The notes under the pieces were generated by a model. The model saw only the letters and a program-made list of their open reading frames with translations. It had not been told where the DNA came from and searched no databases. The position numbers and the translations under genes are program-made. 64,000 bases of DNA from Pseudomonas sp. CFII64 (GTDB lineage Bacteria > Pseudomonadota > Gammaproteobacteria > Pseudomonadales > Pseudomonadaceae), in assembly GCF_000416235.1 (NCBI RefSeq), contig NZ_ATLO01000017.1, positions 62,001 to 126,000 on the forward strand, given 5' to 3'. Below are positions 8,754 through 17,046 of the stretch, one piece after another; within the stretch, counting starts at the first letter, position 1; each line of letters opens with the position of its first letter.

Positions 8754-8788
8754 CAGGTCATGTCTTCATGCCCGATAAAGGAGGCTTA

Positions 8789-9403
8789 ATGTTCAAGCTG
8801 TACTACGCGACGACCTCTGCCTATGTACGCAAGGTCATGGTCTGCGCCCATTATCTGGGCATCATCGAGCAAATCGAGTTGCTCGACTCGGCGGCGCATC
8901 CCATCCAGCGCGACGAGCGCATCGCGCGCTTCAATCCTCTGGCCAAAGTGCCCGCCTTGCAGACCGCTGACGGCCTGTCGTTGTACGACAGCCGGGTGAT
9001 CTGCGAGTACCTGAATGACTATGCCAACGGCTCGCTGTTCCCGACCAATGGCCAGCAACGCTGGGTCAGTCTGGTCCGTCTGGCACTGGGTGATGGCCTG
9101 GTGGATGCGGCGTTGCTGGCGCGTTACGAAAGCAGCGCGCGGCCCGTGGAAAAACAGTGGGACGCGTGGATCACAGGACAACTGCTCAAAGTCCGCGCAG
9201 CCCTGGCCGAGATCGAAACCCAAGCGCCGCAATTGAGCCGCATCCCCGACGATATCGGGGCGATTGCCATCGGCTGCGGCCTCGGCTATCTGGATTTCCG
9301 ATTCGCCGACCTTGACTGGCGCGCCGGCCACCCCGCCGCTGCGGCCTGGTTCGCTGAATTCGACCAACACCCCGCCATGCTTGCGACCCGACCGGTCGCG
9401 TAA
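8789..9403 (+). CDS. Glutathione S-transferase family protein
   Basis: 204 residues from the ATG at 8789, which follows a strong AAAGGAGG ribosome site. The N-terminal thioredoxin-like domain carries the NPLAKVPAL cis-proline loop and the DSRVI glutathione-contact segment near residue 66; an all-helical C-terminal domain follows. It lies between the oxidoreductase and the dehydroquinase-like gene in one run. Glutathione addition to, or isomerisation of, a reactive intermediate is a reasonable guess. Confidence 0.88.
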   Translation: MFKLYYATTSAYVRKVMVCAHYLGIIEQIELLDSAAHPIQRDERIARFNPLAKVPALQTADGLSLYDSRVICEYLNDYANGSLFPTNGQQRWVSLVRLALGDGLVDAALLARYESSARPVEKQWDAWITGQLLKVRAALAEIETQAPQLSRIPDDIGAIAIGCGLGYLDFRFADLDWRAGHPAAAAWFAEFDQHPAMLATRPVA

Positions 9404-9419
9404 CGCTTTGGAGTTTGCC

Positions 9420-9866
9420 ATGTCCCGCACCGTGTTTTTCCTCAACGGCCCGAATGCCAACCTGTACGGTCTGGATAAAAACGGCACCTACGGCAGCGAA
9501 AGCTTTGCCAGCATAGAAGCCAGATGCCAGCGCCATGCAGCCGAACTGGGCCTGCGACTGGAGTTTCGCCAGAGCAATCACGAAGGCGTGCTGGTGGACT
9601 GGATTCAGGAAGCACGCCGCGACGCCGACGCCATCATCATCAATGCCGCCGGCTTGACCTACAGCTCGGTGCCTATCCTGGATGCGCTGCTGGCGTTCGA
9701 CGGCCCGATTATCGAGGCACACATGAGCAATATCTGGAAGCGCGAAAACTTTCGTCATCACTCTTACGTATCCAAAGCCGCCACCGGGGTCATCGCGGGT
9801 CTGGGTGCGCTGGGCTATCGCCTGGCGTTGACGGCAGTGGTCGAGCTGCTGGAGACACAAGCGTGA
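9420..9866 (+). CDS. Type II 3-dehydroquinate dehydratase-like protein with altered active-site lid
   Basis: 148 residues with the flavodoxin-like fold of AroQ: NGPN near the start, QSNHEG, NAAGLTYSSV, the HMSN catalytic-histidine segment and FRHHS. In genuine enzymes the flexible lid reads roughly GRREPxxYG and supplies an essential arginine; here it reads YGLDKNGTYG, so the arginine is gone while the tyrosine remains. The segment after HMSN also has Trp where His is usual. It is therefore probably a family member acting on another substrate, or inactive in the shikimate route. Its stop overlaps the next gene's GTG. Confidence 0.8.
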   Translation: MSRTVFFLNGPNANLYGLDKNGTYGSESFASIEARCQRHAAELGLRLEFRQSNHEGVLVDWIQEARRDADAIIINAAGLTYSSVPILDALLAFDGPIIEAHMSNIWKRENFRHHSYVSKAATGVIAGLGALGYRLALTAVVELLETQA

Positions 9867-10795
9867 GTACGACGTTGGTGTTTTACAGTGAATTCGACAG
9901 CTTTGAAGAGTGGCAGGCGCTGCTCGCCCCGCTGCTGCCCGGCGTGTGCATCTGCCGGGAGCATGACGTCGAAGATCCCGACAGCGTGCTCTACGCGTTG
10001 GCCTGGAAGCCGCCGCAAGGTTTCTTCGCTCGCTATCGTAATCTGCAACTGTTGGTGAACCTGGGGGCCGGCGTCGATTCGCTGGTGGGTCGTGACGATT
10101 TGCCGGCGATTCCCATCACCCGCCTTTCGGACCCGGACATGGGTCGCATGATGGCCAGCTACGTGCTGTTCGCCGTGCTGCGTTATGCCCGCGACATTCC
10201 TGCCTTTGAACGAGCCCAGCGCGAGCGGCGCTGGCATTATCTGCACCCGCGCCTGCCATCGAGCGTGCGCGTTGGCGTATTGGGGCTTGGCGAGTTGGGG
10301 TCTTATGCCGCGCTGGAACTGGTGCGCCAAGGCTTCGACGTGCGCGGCTGGTCCCGTTCGATCAAACAGCTGGAAGGCGTGACATGCGTGAGCGGTATGG
10401 ACGCTCTGGACGACTTCATTGCCAGCAGCGATATCCTCGTGGTGATGCTGCCACTGACACCGCAGACCAACGGGCTGCTCAGCGCTGAACGCCTGGCGCT
10501 GTTACCCGACGGCAGCTGCTTCATCAACGTATCGCGTGGCGCCGTGGTCGACCAGCAGGCGCTGACTGTTGCTCTGGCCAGCGGGAAAATCGGCGAAGCG
10601 ACGCTGGATGTCTTCGACCGCGAACCGCTCCCGCCACAGGATCCGCTGTGGGCGCTGGATAACGTGCTGATCACGCCGCATTTGGCATCGGTCGCCATCC
10701 CCGCGACTGCGGCTGCGCAGGTTGCCGATAATATTCAACGCCTGGCCCGAGGCGAGGCGATATTGCATCAGGTGGATCCGGCGCGCGGCTACTGA
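9863..10795 (+). CDS. ghrA: GhrA-like glyoxylate/hydroxypyruvate reductase (D-2-hydroxyacid dehydrogenase)
   Basis: The GTG at 9863 overlaps the preceding stop and gives 310 residues, the normal GhrA length; the longer in-frame extension to 9524 overlaps the dehydroquinase-like gene. It shows the NAD(P) motif LGLGELG near residue 139 and the catalytic trio: Arg in SRGAVVD, Glu in FDREPLP and His in TPHLAS. The family reduces glyoxylate, hydroxypyruvate or related 2-oxoacids. As the last gene of the run it may handle a C2/C3 oxoacid released upstream. The true substrate is not determined. Confidence 0.85.
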   Translation: MSTTLVFYSEFDSFEEWQALLAPLLPGVCICREHDVEDPDSVLYALAWKPPQGFFARYRNLQLLVNLGAGVDSLVGRDDLPAIPITRLSDPDMGRMMASYVLFAVLRYARDIPAFERAQRERRWHYLHPRLPSSVRVGVLGLGELGSYAALELVRQGFDVRGWSRSIKQLEGVTCVSGMDALDDFIASSDILVVMLPLTPQTNGLLSAERLALLPDGSCFINVSRGAVVDQQALTVALASGKIGEATLDVFDREPLPPQDPLWALDNVLITPHLASVAIPATAAAQVADNIQRLARGEAILHQVDPARGY

Positions 10796-10800
10796 CGCAC

Positions 10801-11775
10801 TCAGCTAACGCCCTTGAGGACACGAACGGCATGCGGATCGAAGAAACTCGGTGCCGCCATGCCGGGGATGTATTGGTCGGAGACGAACATCCGGCAACGC
10901 TCGGCAAACGCGCTGACCAGACGCGACAGTTGCGCATTATTGGCGGTCGCGTAACCCAGGCGCATCGGCCGATGTTCGCCGGACAGTCGCACACGAATCA
11001 GGCGCTTGCCGTCCTGGGACAGATTGGCCTTGGGCCGCACATTGGCAATGCTGAAGCCGACACCGTTGGCGACCATCGCCCGCACCACCTCCAGGTTGCT
11101 CGACCGCATGACGATATTGGGCGTAACGCCCGCCTGCATGAACAGGCTCATGAAATATTCGCGGCTCCAGGGAATGTCCAGCAACACCATCGGATAGGTT
11201 TCCAGATCGTGCAAGGTCACCGCCTGAAGGTTCGCCAGCGGGTGATGCTCGCCGACCATCACGTAAGGCGGCAACTGCGCCAACGGCTGGAAGTCGATGT
11301 CGTCACTGGTCGCCAGGTCGTAGGTCAGGGCGATATCAATTTCAGAGCTGCGAAGTTTTTCCAGCAGTTGCTCGTGGTTGCCCTCGACCTGACTGATGCG
11401 CACCCCGGGAAACGCGCGGCCAAAGCCGAACACCAGCTCCGGCGTGATCATTGGCGCCAGCGACTCCAGACAACCCACCCGCAGCGGCCCACGCACCATG
11501 TTCAGGGATTCCGAAGCGATGGTGTAGAGGTTATTCATCTGCTCCAGAATCAGCTTCGCTTCTTTTAATACCTGGCGGCCAATGGTCGTCAGCGACACAC
11601 CCTGGGCGTGGTGGCGGATGAACAACTGCACGCCCAGCTCCGACTCGATATGGGTGATCGCTGCCGAGATCGACGGCGAAGATACGTGAATACGTTCCGA
11701 AGCACCGAGCAGACTGCCGGCTTCGCCAGAGGCGACAAAGTACTCCAGCTGTCGTTGCGTAATTCGACTGAGCAT
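10801..11775 (-). CDS. LysR-family transcriptional regulator
   Basis: 324 residues with an N-terminal winged helix-turn-helix (about 1-60) and a C-terminal effector domain. Its stop lies 5 bases past the GhrA-like gene, and it diverges from the ABC binding-protein gene at 12139 over 363 bases. This places it to regulate the importer/DUF1028/ArgE run, and perhaps both halves of the cluster. Confidence 0.9.
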   Translation of the reverse strand: MLSRITQRQLEYFVASGEAGSLLGASERIHVSSPSISAAITHIESELGVQLFIRHHAQGVSLTTIGRQVLKEAKLILEQMNNLYTIASESLNMVRGPLRVGCLESLAPMITPELVFGFGRAFPGVRISQVEGNHEQLLEKLRSSEIDIALTYDLATSDDIDFQPLAQLPPYVMVGEHHPLANLQAVTLHDLETYPMVLLDIPWSREYFMSLFMQAGVTPNIVMRSSNLEVVRAMVANGVGFSIANVRPKANLSQDGKRLIRVRLSGEHRPMRLGYATANNAQLSRLVSAFAERCRMFVSDQYIPGMAAPSFFDPHAVRVLKGVS

Positions 11776-12138
11776 AGATAGCTTTCCAGACAGAGGATCA
11801 GGCGACCCGCGCCTACGCGCTTGTGGTCAGACCTGTAGGACGATGCACGGACCATGCCGGGCGTACGCAGACCCTGCACAGCATGCGCCCATGATGGTCT
11901 TCGCCGGCCCCCGAGCAAATAAGCAATTGCCACAGCCATGCTTAGGCAAACCCTTCTCAATCGACTGCCTCGGGCTGCATCGGAAATTCCGACGCATAAG
12001 CATGGCAAAGGCTGTTTTACCGCAGCGTGTTCACCACTCCATCATGAATTCATCGCGCCTCCAGCTGCCGTGCACTGATGCGGGGCAGCCGGATGGCTGC
12101 AACCGATCACAATTCGAACCATCCATGAGGAATAGAAA
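11776..12138. promoter_or_regulatory. Divergent intergenic region between LysR gene and ABC importer operon
   Basis: No gene is supported here. It holds a perfect short palindrome CGGAAATTCCG at 11981-11991, a possible regulator site, and the ribosome site GAGGAA just before the ATG at 12139. LysR-type operators are expected in this gap, but I cannot fix one with certainty. Confidence 0.45.
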
Positions 12139-13167
12139 ATGCTGCGTAACGCCATTGCCTTGACCGTTTTGAGCGCCAGCCTGCTGGCCGCTGCGGGTGC
12201 CAATGCTGCTGACAAATTGATCGTCAGCACCTGGGGCGGAAGCTTCAAGGAACTCATCGACGAGGCCATCGGCCAGCAATTCACCAAAGAGACCGGCGTC
12301 GAGGTCGAGTACGTTACCGGCGGCACCATCGACCGCTTGAACAAGGCGAAGCTGGCCGGCACTGCCGAGACCGACCTGACCTTCACCACCTCCCACGTTG
12401 GCTGGCTGTACACCAATGACGGGCTGTTCGAAAACCTCGACATGAGCAAGCTGGCCAACGCCGCCAATCTGGTCCAGCAGGCCAGGCTCAGCCCGGCGCA
12501 TGTCGGCGTCTGGGGTTACGTCTACACCATCGGCTATCGTCCGGACATGGTGCCCAAGGACGTGACGTTCGATAGCTGGAATGACCTCTGGAAACCCGAA
12601 CTCAAAGGCATGCTCGCCCTGCCCGACTGGGACCCGAGCCACATCATCGCGGTCTCGGCCAAACTTTCCGGCAGCGACGCGCAGCATTGGGAGAAGGGCC
12701 AGGACAAGCTCAAGGCGCTGATCCCCAATATCAAGTCGTTCTACACCAACGATGCCAACAGCCAGCAGCTGATCGCTACCGGCGAAACCCCGGTGCAGGT
12801 CATGCTGTCGATGAACGCTTATCACATGATCGAAGAAGGCGTGAACATCAAGCTGGCGATCCCCAAGGAAGGCGCAGTGCTCGGCGTCGATGCCATGGGC
12901 ATCAATAAAGGCAGCAAGCATTCGGACCTGGCCTACAAGTTCATGAACATTGCCTTGTCGGCGGATGTGCAGGCCAAGATCGCCAGGATCAACCACGGTA
13001 GCCCGGTGGTGACCAACGCCCACGTCGACCCTGAGATTGCCAAACTGCCGGGCATGCTCACCACTGCCGCGCAGTGGGACGCAACGCTGAACGTCGACCC
13101 GAAACTGCGGGCCGAAAAATCCGCCGACTGGCGCAAGTGGTTCTCGGAAAACATCATGGCGCACTAA
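12139..13167 (+). CDS. ABC transporter periplasmic binding protein, polyamine/opine (PotD-like) type
   Basis: 342 residues with a clear signal peptide (charged start, hydrophobic core, cleavage near ANA-ADK at residues 22-24). The mature start LIVSTWGGSF is typical of PotD/PotF/iron-type class binding proteins. It opens a forward operon with two permeases. The matching ATPase is absent here and is probably the one at 6577. Ligand is unknown; the neighbouring deacylase suggests an N-acylated or amide-containing compound. Confidence 0.9.
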   Translation: MLRNAIALTVLSASLLAAAGANAADKLIVSTWGGSFKELIDEAIGQQFTKETGVEVEYVTGGTIDRLNKAKLAGTAETDLTFTTSHVGWLYTNDGLFENLDMSKLANAANLVQQARLSPAHVGVWGYVYTIGYRPDMVPKDVTFDSWNDLWKPELKGMLALPDWDPSHIIAVSAKLSGSDAQHWEKGQDKLKALIPNIKSFYTNDANSQQLIATGETPVQVMLSMNAYHMIEEGVNIKLAIPKEGAVLGVDAMGINKGSKHSDLAYKFMNIALSADVQAKIARINHGSPVVTNAHVDPEIAKLPGMLTTAAQWDATLNVDPKLRAEKSADWRKWFSENIMAH

Positions 13168-13178
13168 GCGCATAACCG

Positions 13179-13198
13179 GGCGCGAGGCCTCTCGCGCC
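13179..13198 (+). promoter_or_regulatory. Intercistronic stem-loop after the binding-protein gene
   Basis: GGCGCGAG and CTCGCGCC form a perfect 8-pair stem with a four-base loop, 12 bases past the binding-protein stop. No T-run follows. Such stems commonly protect the message of abundant binding proteins relative to their permeases. Confidence 0.55.
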
Positions 13199-13272
13199 GC
13201 TTTCTGCTCAGTGCAGTAGTTCTGCGGCCATGTGTCGCGACCGCCTTACCGCCGATTTCTACGGGAATGCCC

Positions 13273-14127
13273 ATGACTCGAAAACCTGCGTTTGTCCTGT
13301 GGTTTGTGCTGCCCTCGGCGCTCACGGCCCTGGGCCTGACGATTGCCATGCTGACCGTGCTGCAATACAGCGTGCGCGCCTTTATCCCCGGCTCGCTGGA
13401 AGTGGGCGGTTTCACCCTCGACAACTTCCAGGACCTGTTCAAAAGCCTCTACGCACAGGCGTTTCTCAACACCGTATCACTGAGTTTCAAGACCGCGCTG
13501 TTCGGCCTGCTGCTCAGCTACCCGCTGGCCTACGCGCTGGTGCGCACCCGCACCGGATGGCTGAAATCGACCATTCTCATCATCGCCATCACGCCACTGT
13601 TCCTCGGCGAGGTAGTGCGGACCTATTCCTGGATCATCGTGCTGGGCAGCAGCGGCTTTCTCAATAGCCTGCTGCTGGGCATGGGTATGATCGACAAGCC
13701 CCTGCAACTGATGTTTACCCAGACCGGCGTGGTGTTGGCGCTGGTCCATGTGACCATGCCGATCATGGTGTTGATGCTTGCCACCGGGCTTTCGCATATC
13801 GATCCTGCGTACGAAAAAGCCGCGACCAGCCTGGGCGCCGGGCCGATCCGTGCATTCCTCACCGTCACTTTGCCCCTGTCGCTGCCGGGCATCGTCGCCA
13901 GCCTGACCACGGCTTTCGCCTGGACATTCAGTGCATTCGCCACGCCGCAACTGATCGGTGGCGGCAAAGTCAGCACGATTGCCACGCTGGTTTATCAGCT
14001 GGGCTTTTCGTCACTGAACTTCCCTTTCGCCGCCGCCCTGAGCGTCGCCGGCCTGCTCTTGACCGTGTTGCTGCTGGCTGCGCTCAAGCGCATGACCCGT
14101 TCCCTGCAAAGCGCCGGAGGCCACTGA
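13273..14127 (+). CDS. ABC transporter permease, PotB-like
   Basis: About 284 residues with six predicted membrane helices and the inner-membrane-component EAA-type loop near AATSLGAGPIRAFLTVTLPLSLPG. I chose the ATG at 13273; one two codons upstream at 13267 is equally possible. It is followed by the second permease after a single base. The pair would form the transmembrane channel of the importer served by the binding protein at 12139. Confidence 0.9.
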   Translation: MTRKPAFVLWFVLPSALTALGLTIAMLTVLQYSVRAFIPGSLEVGGFTLDNFQDLFKSLYAQAFLNTVSLSFKTALFGLLLSYPLAYALVRTRTGWLKSTILIIAITPLFLGEVVRTYSWIIVLGSSGFLNSLLLGMGMIDKPLQLMFTQTGVVLALVHVTMPIMVLMLATGLSHIDPAYEKAATSLGAGPIRAFLTVTLPLSLPGIVASLTTAFAWTFSAFATPQLIGGGKVSTIATLVYQLGFSSLNFPFAAALSVAGLLLTVLLLAALKRMTRSLQSAGGH

Positions 14128-14128
14128 T

Positions 14129-14947
14129 ATGACCCGTTCCAATCGCGACAAATGGCTGGGCCACGCTGGCCGCTTGTTGATAGTTCTGATCCTGTCGTTC
14201 GTGCTGCTGCCGACCGTGGTGGTGATCATTTCCTCGTTCAGCAGTACCTCGGTGCTGTTCTTTCCGCCCAAGGGCTGGTCGTTGCGCTGGTTTGAGCGCG
14301 CATTGGACTACGACGATTTCCGCAAGGGTTTCTATGCCGGGCTGGTGGTCACCGCCTGGGCGTCGAGCCTGGCCGTGGTGATCGGTACCACCCTGGCGAT
14401 TGCCATTCACCGCTACGAGTTTCGCTGCAAGGGGCTGATCGAAGCCGTGCTGCTGTCGCCGCTGTTCATCCCGCATTTCACCATCGGCCTGGGCTTGCTG
14501 ATGCTGGTCTCGCAACTCAACCTGGGACGCGGTTATGCGCTGGTGATTTTCTGCCACGTCGTGTTGGTGCTGCCGTTTGTGCTGCGCAGCCTGTACGTGT
14601 CGCTGCACAACCTGGAACAACGGATCGAGCTGGCAGCCGCGAGTCTTGGGGCAACACCGTTGCAGGTGGTATGGACCATCACCGTGCCGCTGATGATTCC
14701 CGGACTGTTCGGCGGTTGGCTGTTTGCGGCGATCCTGTCGTTCAACGAATTCACCGCATCCCTTTTTGTGACCACGCAGGCAACCCAGACGTTGCCGGTG
14801 GCGATGTACAACTATGTCCGCGAGTTTGCCGATCCGACGCTGGCGGCGCTGTCAGTGATGTATATCGCGGTGACGGCGACCTTGCTGACACTGGCCAATC
14901 GCTTCCTGGGATTGGGACGCGTACTCAATGTTGAAGGGGCGCGCTGA
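14129..14947 (+). CDS. ABC transporter permease, PotC-like
   Basis: 272 residues with about six membrane helices and an EAA-type loop (AAASLGATPLQVVWTITVPL). It begins one base after the previous stop, which implies translational coupling. It is the second channel subunit of the polyamine/opine-type importer. The DUF1028 gene follows after 63 bases. Confidence 0.9.
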   Translation: MTRSNRDKWLGHAGRLLIVLILSFVLLPTVVVIISSFSSTSVLFFPPKGWSLRWFERALDYDDFRKGFYAGLVVTAWASSLAVVIGTTLAIAIHRYEFRCKGLIEAVLLSPLFIPHFTIGLGLLMLVSQLNLGRGYALVIFCHVVLVLPFVLRSLYVSLHNLEQRIELAAASLGATPLQVVWTITVPLMIPGLFGGWLFAAILSFNEFTASLFVTTQATQTLPVAMYNYVREFADPTLAALSVMYIAVTATLLTLANRFLGLGRVLNVEGAR

Positions 14948-15010
14948 CGTGCGGTGCCACGCCCAACCAGAATCTGACGCCACCTCAGTCCGAAACAGGA
15001 TCAAGACACC

Positions 15011-15685
15011 ATGACATTTTCAATCATTGGCCGCTGCGCCAAAACCGGTCAACTGGGCATCGCCATCAGCTCATCGAGCATTGCCGTCGGCGCGCGTTGC
15101 CCATGGCTGCGCCCCGGAGTCGGCGCAGTCGCAACGCAGAATATCACCCTGCCCGCGCTGGGCGTCGATGTTCTCGATCAGTTGCAACAAGGGTTGGCAC
15201 CTGAACAGGCGCTGGCTACCGCGCTGGGTGGCGACCGCTACAGCCAGTTCAGGCAACTGACGGTGATCGATCACCTGGGCAACACCGCACATTTCAGCGG
15301 CAGCCAGACCCTGGGCTGCCACAACGCGGTGGCCGGCGAACAATGCGTCGGCGCCGGGAACATGCTCGCCGACCGGAGCGTTATCGACGTTTTGGTGCGG
15401 GCGTTCGAAACCAGCGAAGGACAATTGGCCGACCGCCTGATCGCCGCCATGCAAGCGGCCCTGGCTGCCGGTGGCGAAGCAGGTCCGGTGCATTCGGCCG
15501 CCTTGAAAGTGGTTGGCGAACTGGTCTGGCCCATCGTCGACTTGCGAGTCGATTGGGCGGATCAAGATCCGGTCGGGCAATTGGCGCAGTTGTGGGCCGA
15601 CTACAGCCCGCAGATGCAGGATTACATCACTCGCGCACTCGACCCTACCCAAGCGCCCAGCTACGGGGTGCCTGGAGATGAATGA
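15011..15685 (+). CDS. DUF1028 family protein (Ntn-hydrolase-like)
   Basis: 224 residues. The family opening is recognisable: TFSIIGRC, LGIAISSSS, then the GARCPW and GVGAVATQN segments. DUF1028 has an Ntn-hydrolase-like fold, and members often sit next to amidohydrolases, Rid proteins and amino-acid importers, but the reaction is not settled. Here it is followed without a gap by an M20 deacylase (stop 15685, start 15686). Cleavage of an amide or cyclic amide taken up by the adjacent importer is inferred. Confidence 0.85.
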   Translation: MTFSIIGRCAKTGQLGIAISSSSIAVGARCPWLRPGVGAVATQNITLPALGVDVLDQLQQGLAPEQALATALGGDRYSQFRQLTVIDHLGNTAHFSGSQTLGCHNAVAGEQCVGAGNMLADRSVIDVLVRAFETSEGQLADRLIAAMQAALAAGGEAGPVHSAALKVVGELVWPIVDLRVDWADQDPVGQLAQLWADYSPQMQDYITRALDPTQAPSYGVPGDE

Positions 15686-16837
15686 ATGAGCAGCAGCAGA
15701 GATCTCCTGGCGTCGCTGATTGCTTTCGACACCACCAGCCGCGAGTCCAATCTGCAACTGATCGAGTTCGTGCGCGATTACCTGGCGCAGCTGCACGTGC
15801 CCTGCGAGCTGATCTTCAATGCCGAGCGCAGCAAAGCCAATCTGTTCGCCACTGTAGGGCCGGATGATCGTCCCGGCATCGTGTTGTCCGGGCATACCGA
15901 TGTAGTGCCGGTGGATGGCCAGCCGTGGACAGTTGCGCCGTTCCAGTTGAGTGAACAAGACGGCAAGCTTTACGGCCGTGGCACTGCGGACATGAAGGGC
16001 TACATTGCCTGCGTGCTGGCGGCGGTCCCCGGCCTGCTCGCCGAGCCGTTGCGCATGCCGGTGCACATTGCCTTGTCCTACGATGAGGAAGTCGGTTGCC
16101 TGGGCGTCCGCGCGCTACTTGCAGAGCTGGAACAACGGCCGCACAAGCCCTTGCTGTGCATCATCGGCGAACCTACCGAACTCAAGCCGGTACTGGGCCA
16201 CAAAGGCAAACTGGCCATGCGCTGCGATGTGCAAGGTGCGGCCTGCCACTCGGCGTATGCGCCCAGCGGCGTGAATGCCGTCGAATACGCCGCGGACTTG
16301 ATTGGCGAGCTGGGCCGCATCGGTTCGCAGCTGCGCGCTCCCGAACTGCAGGACCCTCGTTTCGATCCGCCATTCTCGACGGTGCAAACCGGTTTGATCA
16401 GTGGTGGCAAGGCCTTGAATATCGTTCCCGCCGATTGTCGTTTCGACTTCGAAATACGCACGCTCCCCAGCCAGAACCCCTACGACGTTGCGCAGCAACT
16501 GCAGCACTACGCGCAGCAGCAGGTGGTACCCAGAATGCACGCGGTCAACGCCGACACCAGCGTGCGTTTCTGCCAATTGTCTGCTTATCCGGGGCTCGCC
16601 ACCGATGCCCACAGTGACGCAGCGCAGTTGATCGCCCGATTCTGCGGTTCCAGCGAATTCACCACCGTGGCTTTCGGCACCGAAGGCGGGTTGTTTGACG
16701 CCATTGGTATCCCGACGGTGGTCTGTGGTCCGGGCAGCATGGAGCAAGGTCATAAACCCGATGAGTTCGTCAGCGTCGAACAACTTCAAGCCTGCGATTG
16801 CATGCTTGAACGCCTCACTCTGGCGCTGCGCGAGTGA
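15686..16837 (+). CDS. ArgE-like M20 metallopeptidase / N-acyl-amino-acid deacylase
   Basis: 383 residues, the normal length for acetylornithine deacetylase. The dinuclear zinc motifs are present: SGHTDVVP (His, Asp), GTADMKG (Asp), SYDEEVG (catalytic Glu pair), GEPTE and the late GHKPDEF histidine. It is the last gene of the importer operon, immediately after DUF1028. Overall pattern is ArgE-like, but the location in a catabolic cluster suggests a dedicated N-acyl or N-carbamoyl substrate rather than arginine synthesis. Confidence 0.85.
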   Translation: MSSSRDLLASLIAFDTTSRESNLQLIEFVRDYLAQLHVPCELIFNAERSKANLFATVGPDDRPGIVLSGHTDVVPVDGQPWTVAPFQLSEQDGKLYGRGTADMKGYIACVLAAVPGLLAEPLRMPVHIALSYDEEVGCLGVRALLAELEQRPHKPLLCIIGEPTELKPVLGHKGKLAMRCDVQGAACHSAYAPSGVNAVEYAADLIGELGRIGSQLRAPELQDPRFDPPFSTVQTGLISGGKALNIVPADCRFDFEIRTLPSQNPYDVAQQLQHYAQQQVVPRMHAVNADTSVRFCQLSAYPGLATDAHSDAAQLIARFCGSSEFTTVAFGTEGGLFDAIGIPTVVCGPGSMEQGHKPDEFVSVEQLQACDCMLERLTLALRE

Positions 16838-16848
16838 CCTCGCAACCG

Positions 16849-16881
16849 CCGCGCATGAGCCTCGGGCGCGGGTTTGTTTTT
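16849..16881 (+). terminator. Putative terminator after the ArgE-like gene
   Basis: CCGCGC pairs with GCGCGG (16866-16871) and is followed by GTTTGTTTTT. It lies 11 bases past the stop. The stem is short, so the call is moderate. Confidence 0.45.
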
Positions 16882-17046
16882 ACCTAACCTCTGCGTTCAA
16901 AAAGCCTGTTTTTCAAAAGACTGGGGCTTGAGCAGACTGGCGGCTGTCGATGAATGATATCCAGAGCTCCTGTGCTTCTTCGACGTGACGTTGATGTTCA
17001 GGCGTCGGTGATGCAGGTCAGGGTCGATTACCTTTAGGAAACTCAA

